NCBI GenBank assembly: GCA_965240325.2 | Contig: OZ251227.1 | Location: forward strand, 2,542,001-2,606,000 | Length of the DNA: 64,000 nucleotides | DNA from: Rebecca billardiae RCC1528 | Taxonomy: Eukaryota > Haptophyta | Direction of reading: 5' to 3' | Shown: positions 28,901 to 40,900 of the stretch, piece by piece | Layout of the letters: the number at the start of each line of letters is the position of its first letter | How positions within the stretch are numbered: the first letter of the stretch is position 1 | The notes under the pieces: model-generated | Seen by the model: only the letters and a program-made list of their open reading frames with translations | The model's database searches: none | Told to the model about the DNA's origin: nothing | Program-made: the position numbers and the translations under genes

Positions 28901-31900
28901 GCGCCGCCCGCCCAGCCGCGCCCGCCCGCGCGCAGCAGCGCGGCGCGGCGCGCGCCGCGCGCCCAGCCGCCGAACGCGCCGCGGAGCGCGCGCGCCGACC
29001 ACGCGTCGGCGGCAATTAGGCGCGTCGCGTCCGCCTCGACCTGCGCGCCGATGGCGTCGAGCCACGCGCCGAAGAGGCGCGCGGTCTCGCCGTGCGCGAA
29101 CGCCTGCGCCGCGCGCCGCGTCAGCCGCTCGCGCGCCAGCCCGCCGCGCCACGCCTGCAGCGCGCCGCGCGCCGCGCGCGCCGACCAGTGCGCGAGCGGG
29201 CGCGCGAGCGCGGCGAGCGCGCCGCGCCGCGCGCGCGCGCTCTCGCGCCACGCGTCGAAGAGCCGCGCAGAGGCGCCGTGCGACCAGTCGCGCGCGCCGC
29301 GCCGGACCAGCGCGCGCTGACGCGCGCTCGCCGCCCAGCCGCCGAACGCGCCGCGCGCCGCGCGCGAGCCGAGCCGCTCGGCCGCGCGCGATCGCGCGGC
29401 GTCGCGCGCCGCCGCGTCGCGCGACGACTGCGCCCACGCGTGGAACAGCCGCGCGGCCTCGCCGTGCGAGAAGGCCTGCGCCGCGCGCAGCCGCGCGGCG
29501 TACAGCGCGCGCGCCTCGCGCCAGCCGCGCCACGACGCGAGCAACGAGCGCTGCTCCCAGTGCGACAGCGGCGTCGCCAGGGCGGCCGTCGCCGCGTTGC
29601 GCCGCGCCACGTCCTCGCGCCACGCGTCGAAGAGCCGGCCGAGCGCGCCGTGCGCCGCGCGCCGCGCGGCCTGCTGCATCAGCCCACGCTCGCGTGCAGC
29701 TCCGGCCCAGCCATTGAACGCCGCGATCTCCGCGCGCCGCGCCATGCGCTCGCTCGCACGCTCCAACGTCGCGAGCGAGGCGCGCGTCTCGCGCGTGTAG
29801 TCCGACCACGCGTGGAAGAGCCGCGCAGACTCGCCGTGCGCAAAGCCCTGCGCCGCGCGCTGGCGGAGCGCGCGCGTCTCGCGCGCCGACCGCCAATCAC
29901 GCCACGACGCGCGCAGCTGCCGATCCGACCAGTGCTCGAACGGCGCCGCGAGCGCGGCCGACGCGGCGGCACGGCGAGCCGTGTCGTCGCGCCACGCGTC
30001 GAACACGCGCCCGACCGGGCCGAACGCAGCGCCGCGCGCCGCCTGCTGCATGAGCGCGCGCTGGCGCGCGCCGTGCGCCCAGCCGGCAAACGCCAGCCGC
30101 GGGCCGCGCTGCTGCCAGCGCTGCGTCGCCGCCAGACGCGCCGACTCGGCGTCCGCGCGCGCACGCGCAGCAGCCACCCACGCGTGGTACAGCCGCGCGC
30201 TCTCGCCGTGCGTGAACGCCTGCACGCCGCGCTGCTGCGTGCGCAGCGCGCGCGCACTCGCGTGCCAGCCGCGCCACGCCGAGCGCAGCGCGCGCCGCGA
30301 CCAGTGCTCGAACGGCGTCGCGAGCGCCGCGCGCGCCGCCTCGAGCTCGCGCAGCAGGCCTGCCCACGTCGAGAACGCACGCAGCGTCTCGACGTGCGCG
30401 AACGCGCGCACACCCGCGAGCGCGAGCGACTGCAAGCGGGCGTGGTCCGCCCACGCGTGGTACAGCCGCGCGGACTCGCCGTGCATGAACGCCTGCGCCG
30501 CGCGCCGCTGCAGATACTCCATGTCGCGCGCCTCGCGCCAGCCGCGCCACGACGCGAGCAACGAGCGCTGCTCCCAGTGCGACAGCGGCGTCGCCAGGGC
30601 GGCCGTCGCCGCGTTGCGCCGCGCCACGTCCTCGCGCCACGCGTCGAAGAGCCGGCCGAGCGCGCCGTGCGCCGCGCGCCGCGCGGCCTGCTGCATCAGC
30701 CCACGCTCGCGTGCAGCTCCGGCCCAGCCGTTGAACGCCGCGATCTCCGCGCGCCGCGCCATGCGCCCACTCGCATGCTCCAGCACCGCCATCGAATGGA
30801 GAATCTCGCGCGTGTAGTCCGACCATGCGTGGAAGAGCCGCGCAGACTCGCCGTGCGCAAAGCCCTGCGCCGCGCGCTGGCGGAGCGCGCGCGTCTCGCG
30901 CGCCGACCGCCAGTCACGCCACGACGCGCGCAGCTGCCGATCCGACCAGTGCTCGAACGGCGCCGCGAGCGCGGCCGACGCGGCGGCACGGCGTGCCGTG
31001 TCGTCGCGCCACGCGTCGAACACGCGCCCGACCGGGCCGAACGCAGCGCCGCGCGCCGCCTGCTGCATGAGCGCGCGCTGGCGCGCGCCGTGCGCCCAGC
31101 CGGCAAACGCCAGCCGCGGGCCGCGCTGCTGCCAGCGCTGCGTCGCCGCCAGACGCGCCGACTCGGCGTCCGCGCGCGCACGCGCAGCAGCCACCCACGC
31201 GTGGTACAGCCGCGCGCTCTCGCCGTGCGTGAACGCCTGCACGCCGCGCTGCTGCGTGCGAAGCGCGCGAGCACTCGCGTGCCAGCCGCGCCACGCCGAG
31301 CGCAGCGCGCGCCGCGACCAGTGCTCGAACGGCGTCGCGAGCGCCGCGCGCGCCGCCTCGAGCTCGCGCAGCAGGCCTGCCCACGTCGAGAACGCACGCA
31401 GCGTCTCGACGTGCGCGAACGCGCGCACACCCGCGAGCGCGAGCGACTGCAAGCGGGCGTGGTCCGCCCACGCGTGGTACAGCCGCGCGGACTCGCCGTG
31501 CATGAACGCCTGCGCCGCGCGCCGCTGCAGATACTCCATGTCGCGCGCCTCGCGCCAGCCGCGCCACGACGCGAGCAACGAGCGCTGCTCCCAGTGCGAC
31601 AGCGGCGTCGCCAGGGCGGCCGTCGCCGCGTTGCGCCGCGCCACGTCCTCGCGCCACGCGTCGAAGAGCCGGCCGAGCGCGCCGTGCGCCGCGCGCCGCG
31701 CGGCCTGCTGCATCAGCCCACGCTCGCGTGCAGCTCCGGCCCAGCCGTTGAACGCCGCGATCTCCGCGCGCCGCGCCATGCGCCCACTCGCATGCTCCAG
31801 CACCGCCATCGAATGGAGAATCTCGCGCGTGTAGTCCGACCATGCGTGGAAGAGCCGCGCAGACTCGCCGTGCGCAAAGCCCTGCGCCGCGCGCTGGCGG

Positions 31901-34900
31901 AGCGCGCGCGTCTCGCGCGCCGACCGCCAGTCACGCCACGACGCGCGCAGCTGCCGATCCGACCAGTGCTCGAACGGCGCCGCGAGCGCGGCCGACGCGG
32001 CGGCACGGCGTGCCGTGTCGTCGCGCCACGCGTCGAACACGCGCCCGACCGGGCCGAACGCAGCGCCGCGCGCCGCCTGCTGCATGAGCGCGCGCTGGCG
32101 CGCGCCGTGCGCCCAGCCGGCAAACGCCAGCCGCGGGCCGCGCTGCTGCCAGCGCTGCGTCGCCGCCAGACGCGCCGACTCGGCGTCCGCGCGCGCACGC
32201 GCAGCAGCCACCCACGCGTGGTACAGCCGCGCGCTCTCGCCGTGCGTGAACGCCTGCACGCCGCGCTGCTGCGTGCGAAGCGCGCGAGCACTCGCGTGCC
32301 AGCCGCGCCACGCCGAGCGCAGCGCGCGCCGCGACCAGTGCTCGAACGGCGTCGCGAGCGCCGCGCGCGCCGCCTCGAGCTCGCGCAGCAGGCCTGCCCA
32401 CGTCGAGAACGCACGCAGCGTCTCGACGTGCGCGAACGCGCGCACACCCGCGAGCGCGAGCGACTGCAAGCGGGCGTGGTCCGCCCACGCGTGGTACAGC
32501 CGCGCGGACTCGCCGTGCATGAACGCCTGCGCTGCGCGCCGCTGCAGATACTCCATGTCGCGCGCCTCGCGCCAGCCGCGCCACGACGCGAGCAACGAGC
32601 GCTGCTCCCAGTGCGACAGCGGCGTCGCCAGGGCGGCCGTCGCCGCGTTGCGCCGCGCCACGTCCTCGCGCCACGCGTCGAAGAGCCGGCCGAGCGCGCC
32701 GTGCGCCGCGCGCCGCGCGGCCTGCTGCATCAGCCCACGCTCGCGTGCAGCTCCGGCCCAGCCGTTGAACGCCGCGATCTCCGCGCGCCGCGCCATGCGC
32801 TCGCTCGCATGCTCCAACGTCGCGAGCGAGGCGCGCGTCTCGCGCGTGTAGTCCGACCACGCGTGGAAGAGCCGCGCAGACTCGCCGTGCGCAAAGCCCT
32901 GCGCCGCGCGCTGGCGGAGCGCGCGCGTCTCGCGCGCCGACCGCCAATCACGCCACGACGCGCGCAGCTGCCGATCCGACCAGTGCTCGAACGGCGCCGC
33001 GAGCGCGGCCGACGCGGCGGCACGGCGAGCCGTGTCGTCGCGCCACGCGTCGAACACGCGCCCGACCGGGCCGAACGCAGCGCCGCGCGCCGCCTGCTGC
33101 ATGAGCGCGCGCTGGCGCGCGCCGTGCGCCCAGCCGGCAAACGCCAGCCGCGGGCCGCGCTGCTGCCAGCGCTGCGTCGCCGCCAGACGCGCCGACTCGG
33201 CGTCCGCGCGCGCACGCGCAGCAGCCACCCACGCGTGGTACAGCCGCGCGCTCTCGCCGTGCGTGAACGCCTGCACGCCGCGCTGCTGCGTGCGCAGCGC
33301 GCGCGCACTCGCGTGCCAGCCGCGCCACGCCGAGCGCAGCGCGCGCCGCGACCAGTGCTCGAACGGCGTCGCGAGCGCCGCGCGCGCCGCCTCGAGCTCG
33401 CGCAGCAGGCCTGCCCACGTCGAGAACGCACGCAGCGTCTCGACGTGCGCGAACGCGCGCACACCCGCGAGCGCGAGCGACTGCAAGCGGGCGTGGTCCG
33501 CCCACGCGTGGTACAGCCGCGCGGACTCGCCGTGCATGAACGCCTGCGCTGCGCGCCGCTGCAGATACTCCATGTCGCGCGCCTCGCGCCAGCCGCGCCA
33601 CGACGCGAGCAACGAGCGCTGCTCCCAGTGCGACAGCGGCGTCGCCAGGGCGGCCGTCGCCGCGTTGCGCCGCGCCACGTCCTCGCGCCACGCGTCGAAG
33701 AGCCGGCCGAGCGCGCCGTGCGCCGCGCGCCGCGCGGCCTGCTGCATCAGCCCACGCTCGCGTGCAGCTCCGGCCCAGCCGTTGAACGCCGCGATCTCCG
33801 CGCGCCGCGCCATGCGCTCGCTCGCATGCTCCAGCACCGCCATCGAATGGAGAATCTCGCGCGTGTAGTCCGACCATGCGTGGAAGAGCCGCGCAGACTC
33901 GCCGTGCGCAAAGCCCTGCGCCGCGCGCTGGCGGAGCGCGCGCGTCTCGCGCGCCGACCGCCAATCACGCCACGACGCGCGCAGCTGCCGATCCGACCAG
34001 TGCTCGAACGGCGCCGCGAGCGCGGCCGACGCGGCGGCACGGCGAGCCGTGTCGTCGCGCCACGCGTCGAACACGCGCCCGACCGGGCCGAACGCAGCGC
34101 CGCGCGCCGCCTGCTGCATGAGCGCGCGCTGGCGCGCGCCGTGCGCCCAGCCGGCAAACGCCAGCCGCGGGCCGCGCTGCTGCCAGCGCTGCGTCGCCGC
34201 CAGACGCGCCGACTCGGCGTCCGCGCGCGCACGCGCAGCAGCCACCCACGCGTGGTACAGCCGCGCGCTCTCGCCGTGCGTGAACGCCTGCACGCCGCGC
34301 TGCTGCGTGCGAAGCGCGCGAGCACTCGCGTGCCAGCCGCGCCACGCCGAGCGCAGCGCGCGCCGCGACCAGTGCTCGAACGGCGTCGCGAGCGCCGCGC
34401 GCGCCGCCTCGAGCTCGCGCAGCACGGTCGCCCATGCGCTGAACGCGCGCAGCGTCGCGCCGTGCGCGAATGCACGCGCACCCGCGAGCGCGAGCGACCG
34501 CGCGCGGGCGTGGTCCGCCCACGCGTGGTACAGCCGCGCGGACTCGCCGTGCATGAACGCCTGCGCCGCGCGCCGCTGCAGATACTCCATGTCGCGCGCC
34601 TCGCGCCAGCCGCGCCACGACGCGAGCAACGAGCGCTGCTCCCAGTGCGACAGCGGCGTCGCCAGGGCGGCCATCGCCGCGTTGCGCCGCGCCACGTCCT
34701 CGCGCCACGCGTCGAAGAGCCGGCCGAGCGCGCCGTGCGCCGCGCGCCGCGCGGCCTGCTGCATCAGCCCACGCTCGCGTGCAGCTCCGGCCCAGCCGTT
34801 GAACGCCGCGATCTCCGCGCGCCGCGCCATGCGCTCGCTCGCATGCTCCAACGTCGCGAGCGAGGCGCGCGTCTCGCGCGTGTAGTCCGACCACGCGTGG

Positions 34901-37900
34901 AAGAGCCGCGCAGACTCGCCGTGCGCAAAGCCCTGCGCCGCGCGCTGGCGGAGCGCGCGCGTCTCGCGCGCCGACCGCCAGTCACGCCACGACGCGCGCA
35001 GCTGCCGATCCGACCAGTGCTCGAACGGCGCCGCCAGCGCGGCCGACGCGGCGGCACGGCGAGCCGTGTCGTCGCGCCACGCGTCGAACAAACGCCCGAC
35101 CGGGCCGAACGCAGCGCCGCGCGCCGCCTGCTGCATGAGCGCGCGCTGGCGCGCGCCGTGCGCCCAGCCGGCAAACGCCAGCCGCGGGCCGCGCTGCTGC
35201 CAGCGCTGCGTCGCCGCCAGACGCGCCGACTCAGCGTCCGCGCGCGCACGCGCAGCAGCCACCCACGCGTGGTACAGCCGCGCGCTCTCGCCGTGCGTGA
35301 ACGCCTGCACGCCGCGCTGCTGCGTGCGCAGCGCGCGCGCACTCGCGTGCCAGCCGCGCCACGCCGAGCGCAGCGCGCGCCGCGACCAGTGCTTGAACGG
35401 CGTCGCGAGCGCCGCGCGCGCCGCCTCGAGCTCGCGCAGCACGGTCGCCCATGCGCTGAACGCGCGCAGCGTCGCGCCGTGCGCGAATGCACGCGCACCC
35501 GCGAGCGCGAGCGACCGCGCGCGGGCGTGGTCCGCCCACGCGTGGTACAGCCGCGCGCTCTCGCCGTGCAGGAACGCCTGCGCTGCGCGCCGCTGCAGAT
35601 ACTCCATGTCGCGCGCCTCGCGCCAGCCGCGCCACGACGCGAGCAACGAGCGCTGCTCCCAGTGCGACAGCGGCGTCGCCAGGGCGGCCGTCGCCGCGTT
35701 GCGCCGCGCCACGTCCTCGCGCCACGCGTCGAAGAGCCGGCCGAGCGCGCCGTGCGCCGCGCGCCGCGCGGCCTGCTGCATCAGCCCACGCTCGCGTGCA
35801 GCTCCGGCCCAGCCGTTGAACGCCGCGATCTCCGCGCGCCGCGCCATGCGCCCACTCGCATGCTCCAGCACCGCCATCGAATGGAGAATCTCGCGCGTGT
35901 AGTCCGACCATGCGTGGAAGAGCCGCGCAGACTCGCCGTGCGCAAAGCCCTGCGCCGCGCGCTGGCGGAGCGCGCGCGTCTCGCGCGCCGACCGCCAATC
36001 ACGCCACGACGCGCGCAGCTGCCGATCCGACCAGTGCTCGAACGGCGCCGCGAGCGCGGCCGACGCGGCGGCACGGCGAGCCGTGTCGTCGCGCCACGCG
36101 TCGAACAAACGCCCGACCGGGCCGAACGCAGCGCCGCGCGCCGCCTGCTGCATGAGCGCGCGCTGGCGCGCGCCGTGCGCCCAGCCGGCAAACGCCAGCC
36201 GCGGGCCGCGCTGCTGCCAGCGCTGCGTCGCCGCCAGACGCGCCGACTCGGCGTCCGCGCGCGCACGCGCAGCAGCCACCCACGCGTGGTACAGCCGCGC
36301 GCTCTCGCCGTGCGTGAACGCCTGCACGCCGCGCTGCTGCGTGCGAAGCGCGCGAGCACTCGCGTGCCAGCCGCGCCACGCCGAGCGCAGCGCGCGCCGC
36401 GACCAGTGCTCGAACGGCGTCGCGAGCGCCGCGCGCGCCGCCTCGAGCTCGCGCAGCAGGCCTGCCCACGTCGAGAACGCACGCAGCGTCTCGACGTGCG
36501 CGAACGCGCGCACGCCCGCGAGCGCGAGCGACCGCGCGCGGGCGTGGTCCGCCCACGCGTGGTACAGCCGCGCGGACTCGCCGTGCAGGAACGCCTGCGC
36601 TGCGCGCCGCTGCAGATACTCCATGTCGCGCGCCTCGCGCCAGCCGCGCCACGACGCGAGCAACGAGCGCTGCTCCCAGTGCGACAGCGGCGTCGCCAGG
36701 GCGGCCGTCGCCGCGTTGCGCCGCGCCACGTCCTCGCGCCACGCGTCGAAGAGCCGGCCGAGCGCGCCGTGCGCCGCGCGCCGCGCGGCCTGCTGCATCA
36801 GCCCACGCTCGCGTGCAGCTCCGGCCCAGCCGTTGAACGCCGCGATCTCCGCGCGCCGCGCCATGCGCCCACTCGCATGCTCCAGCACCGCCATCGAATG
36901 GAGAATCTCGCGCGTGTAGTCCGACCATGCGTGGAAGAGCCGCGCAGACTCGCCGTGCGCAAAGCCCTGCGCCGCGCGCTGGCGGAGCGCGCGCGTCTCG
37001 CGCGCCGACCGCCAATCACGCCACGACGCGCGCAGCTGCCGATCCGACCAGTGCTCGAACGGCGCCGCGAGCGCGGCCGACGCGGCGGCACGGTGTGCCG
37101 TGTCGTCGCGCCACGCGTCGAACAAACGCCCGACCGGGCCGAACGCAGCGCCGCGCGCCGCCTGCTGCATGAGCGCGCGCTGGCGCGCGCCGTGCGCCCA
37201 GCCGGCAAACGCCAGCCGCGGGCCGCGCTGCTGCCAGCGCTGCGTCGCCGCCAGACGCGCCGACTCGGCGTCCGCGCGCGCACGCGCAGCAGCCACCCAC
37301 GCGTGGTACAGCCGCGCGCTCTCGCCGTGCGTGAACGCCTGCACGCCGCGCTGCTGCGTGCGAAGCGCGCGAGCACTCGCGTGCCAGCCGCGCCACGCCG
37401 AGCGCAGCGCGCGCCGCGACCAGTGCTCGAACGGCGTCGCGAGCGCCGCGCGCGCCGCCTCGAGCTCGCGCAGCACGGTCGCCCATGCGCTGAACGCGCG
37501 CAGCGTCGCGCCGTGCGCGAATGCACGCGCACCGGCGAGCGCGAGCGACCGCGCGCGGGCGTGGTCCGCCCACGCGTGGTACAGCCGCGCGCTCTCGCCG
37601 TGCAGGAACGCCTGCGCTGCGCGCCGCTGCAGATACTCCATGTCGCGCGCCTCGCGCCAGCCGCGCCACGACGCGAGCAACGAGCGCTGCTCCCAGTGCG
37701 ACAGCGGCGTCGCCAGGGCGGCCATCGCCGCGTTGCGCCGCGCCACGTCCTCGCGCCACGCGTCGAAGAGCCGGCCGAGCGCGCCGTGCGCCGCGCGCCG
37801 CGCGGCCTGCTGCATCAGCCCACGCTCGCGTGCAGCTCCGGCCCAGCCGTTGAACGCCGCGATCTCCGCGCGCCGCGCCATGCGCTCGCTCGCATGCTCC

Positions 37901-40900
37901 AACGTCGCGAGCGAGGCGCGCGTCTCGCGCGTGTAGTCCGACCACGCGTGGAAGAGCCGCGCAGACTCGCCGTGCGCAAAGCCCTGCGCCGCGCGCTGGC
38001 GGAGCGCGCGCGTCTCGCGCGCCGACCGCCAATCACGCCACGACGCGCGCAGCTGCCGATCCGACCAGTGCTCGAACGGCGCCGCCAGCGCGGCCGACGC
38101 GGCGGCACGGCGAGCCGTGTCGTCGCGCCACGCGTCGAACAAACGCCCGACCGGGCCGAACGCAGCGCCGCGCGCCGCCTGCTGCATGAGCGCGCGCTGG
38201 CGCGCGCCGTGCGCCCAGCCGGCAAACGCCAGCCGCGGGCCGCGCTGCTGCCAGCGCTGCGTCGCCGCCAGACGCGCCGACTCAGCGTCCGCGCGCGCAC
38301 GCGCAGCAGCCACCCACGCGTGGTACAGCCGCGCGCTCTCGCCGTGCGTGAACGCCTGCACGCCGCGCTGCTGCGTGCGCAGCGCGCGCGCACTCGCGTG
38401 CCAGCCGCGCCACGCCGAGCGCAGCGCGCGCCGCGACCAGTGCTTGAACGGCGTCGCGAGCGCCGCGCGCGCCGCCTCGAGCTCGCGCAGCACGGTCGCC
38501 CATGCGCTGAACGCGCGCAGCGTCGCGCCGTGCGCGAATGCACGCGCACCCGCGAGCGCGAGCGACCGCGCGCGGGCGTGGTCCGCCCACGCGTGGTACA
38601 GCCGCGCGGACTCGCCGTGCATGAACGCCTGCGCTGCGCGCCGCTGCAGATACTCCATGTCGCGCGCCTCGCGCCAGCCGCGCCACGACGCGCGCAGCGA
38701 GCGCTGCGCCCAGCTGCTCACGGGGTCTGCGAGCAGACGCTGCGCCGAGCGCCGTGCGCGTGCGCTCGCGCGCCACGCGTCGAAGAGCCGCGCCGACGCG
38801 CCGTGCGCCCAGCTGCGCGTGCTGCCGCGCAGCAGCTCGCGTTCGCGCGCGCCGCCCGCCCAGCGGCCAAACGCGGCGTGGAGCGCGCGCTGCGACCAGC
38901 GCATCACGCCGGAGGCGAGCGCGGCCCTCGCCTCGTCGCGTGCGCGGGCAGCCGCGGCCCACGCGTGATACAGCCGCGCGGTCTCGCCGCGCGCAAACGC
39001 CTGCGCCGCGCGCCGCTGCGCGATGTGCACGTCACGCGCCTCCGCCCAGCCGCGCCACGACGCGCGCAGCGAGCGCTGCGCCCAGTGCGAGATCGGGCGC
39101 GAGAGCGCGGCCACGGCGGCGTTGCGCCGCGCCAAGTCGTCGCGCCAGACGTCGAAGAGGCGGCCGAGCGCGCCGTGCGCTGCGCGCCGCACCGCGAGCC
39201 GCATGAGCCCGCGCGAGCGCGCGCCGTGCGCCCAGCCGCCAAACGCGGCGTGCAGCGCGCGCTGCGACCACCGACCCGCGGCGGGCTCGAGCAGCGACAG
39301 CGCGTCGCGCACGGCGCGCGCCGCGCGCGACCAGCGGTGATAGAGCCGCGCGGACTCGCCGAATGTGAAGGACTGGAGCGCGCGCCGCGTGAGACCACGC
39401 TGGCGGGCCGCGCCGCGCCAGCCTCGCCACGCGGAGTGCAGCGCCCGCTGCACCCAGCTGCTCAGCGGGTCTGCGAGCGCGCGCCGCGCCGAGCGCGCCG
39501 CGCGAGTGCTTGCGCGCCACGCGTCGAAGAGCCGCGCCGCCGCGCCGTGCGCCCAGTCGCGCGCCGAGCGGCGCAGCAGCGCGCGCCCGCGCGCGTTCTC
39601 CGCCCAGCCGCCGAGCGCGAACGCCTGCGAGCGCTGCGACCAGCGGCCGAGCGCGCTCTCGACGAGCGCGAGCGCCGACACGCGCGCGCGGGCCTGGTCC
39701 GCCCACGCGTGGTACAGCCGCGCGGACTCGCCGTGCAAGAACGCCTGCGCCGCGCGCCGCTGCACAAAGTGCATGTCGCGCGCCTCGCGCCAGCCGCGCC
39801 ACGACGCGAGTAGCGAGCGCTGCGCCCAATGCGAGAGCGGGCGAGAGAGCGCGGCCACGGCCGCGTTGCGACGCCGGTGGTCGTCGCGCCAGACGTCGAA
39901 GAGGCGGCCGAGCGCGCCGTGCGCCGCGCGCCGCACCGCGAGCCGCATGAGCCCGCGCGAGCGCGCGCCGTGCGCCCAGCCGCCAAACGCGGCGTGGAGC
40001 GAACGCTGCGACCACCGACCCGCGGCGGGCTCGAGCAGCGACAGTGCAGCCGAGCGCGCGCGCGCCGCCTCCGCCCACGCGTGGTACAGCCGCGCCGACT
40101 CGCCGTGCGCAAAGCCCTGCGCCGCGCGCCGCTGCACAAGGCGCACGTCGCGCGCCTCGCGCCAGCCGCGCCACGACGCGAGCAGCGAGCGCTGCGCCCA
40201 GTGCGACAGCGGCGTCGCCAGGGCGGCCGTCGCCGCGTTGCGCCGCGCCACGTCCTCGCGCCACGCGTCGAAGAGCCGGCCGAGCGCGCCGTGCGCCGCG
40301 CGCCGCACCGCGAGCCGCATGAGCGCGCGCGAGCGCGCGCCGTGCGCCCAGCCGCCAAACGCGGCGTGGAGCGCGCGCTGCGACCACCGACCCGCGGCGG
40401 GCTCGAGCAGCGACAGCGCCGCCGAGCGCGCGCGCGCCGCCTCCGCCCACGCGTGGTACAGCCGCGCCGACTCGCCGCGCGCAAACGCCTGCGCCGCGCG
40501 CCGCTGCAGCGCGCGCCGGCGCTGGCCGGCGCACCAGCCGTCAAAGGCGGCGTGCGCCGCACGGCGCGACCAGTGGGCGAGCGGCGTGCTCAGCACGAGC
40601 CGCGCGCGCCGCGCGGCGCGCGCGGCGTCGCGCCAGTCGCCGAGCGCGCGCGCCGTCGAGCCGTGGGCGAACGAGCGCGCGCCAGCGAGCGCGAGCGCGC
40701 GAGAGCGCGCCACGCTCGCCCACCGGTGGAACAGCCGGCCGCGCTCGGCCTGCGCAAACGTGCGACCGCAGAGGGCGCACAGCGCGCGCAGCCGCGCCGC
40801 GCTGCGCCAGCCGCGCCACGAGCCGCCAAGCGTGCGCCGGCTCCAGTGCGCGAGCGGCGACGCGAGCGCGCGCCGCGCCGAGCGCGCCGCGCGAGTGCTC

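Noticed and set aside
29092-39813. 3,573-codon open frame on + opposite giant gene 1
   Set aside because: Its product is Arg/Ala/Pro/Glu noise without hydrophobic periodicity, while the minus reading shows conserved Trp repeats. It exists because repeat units are multiples of three and stops are rare.
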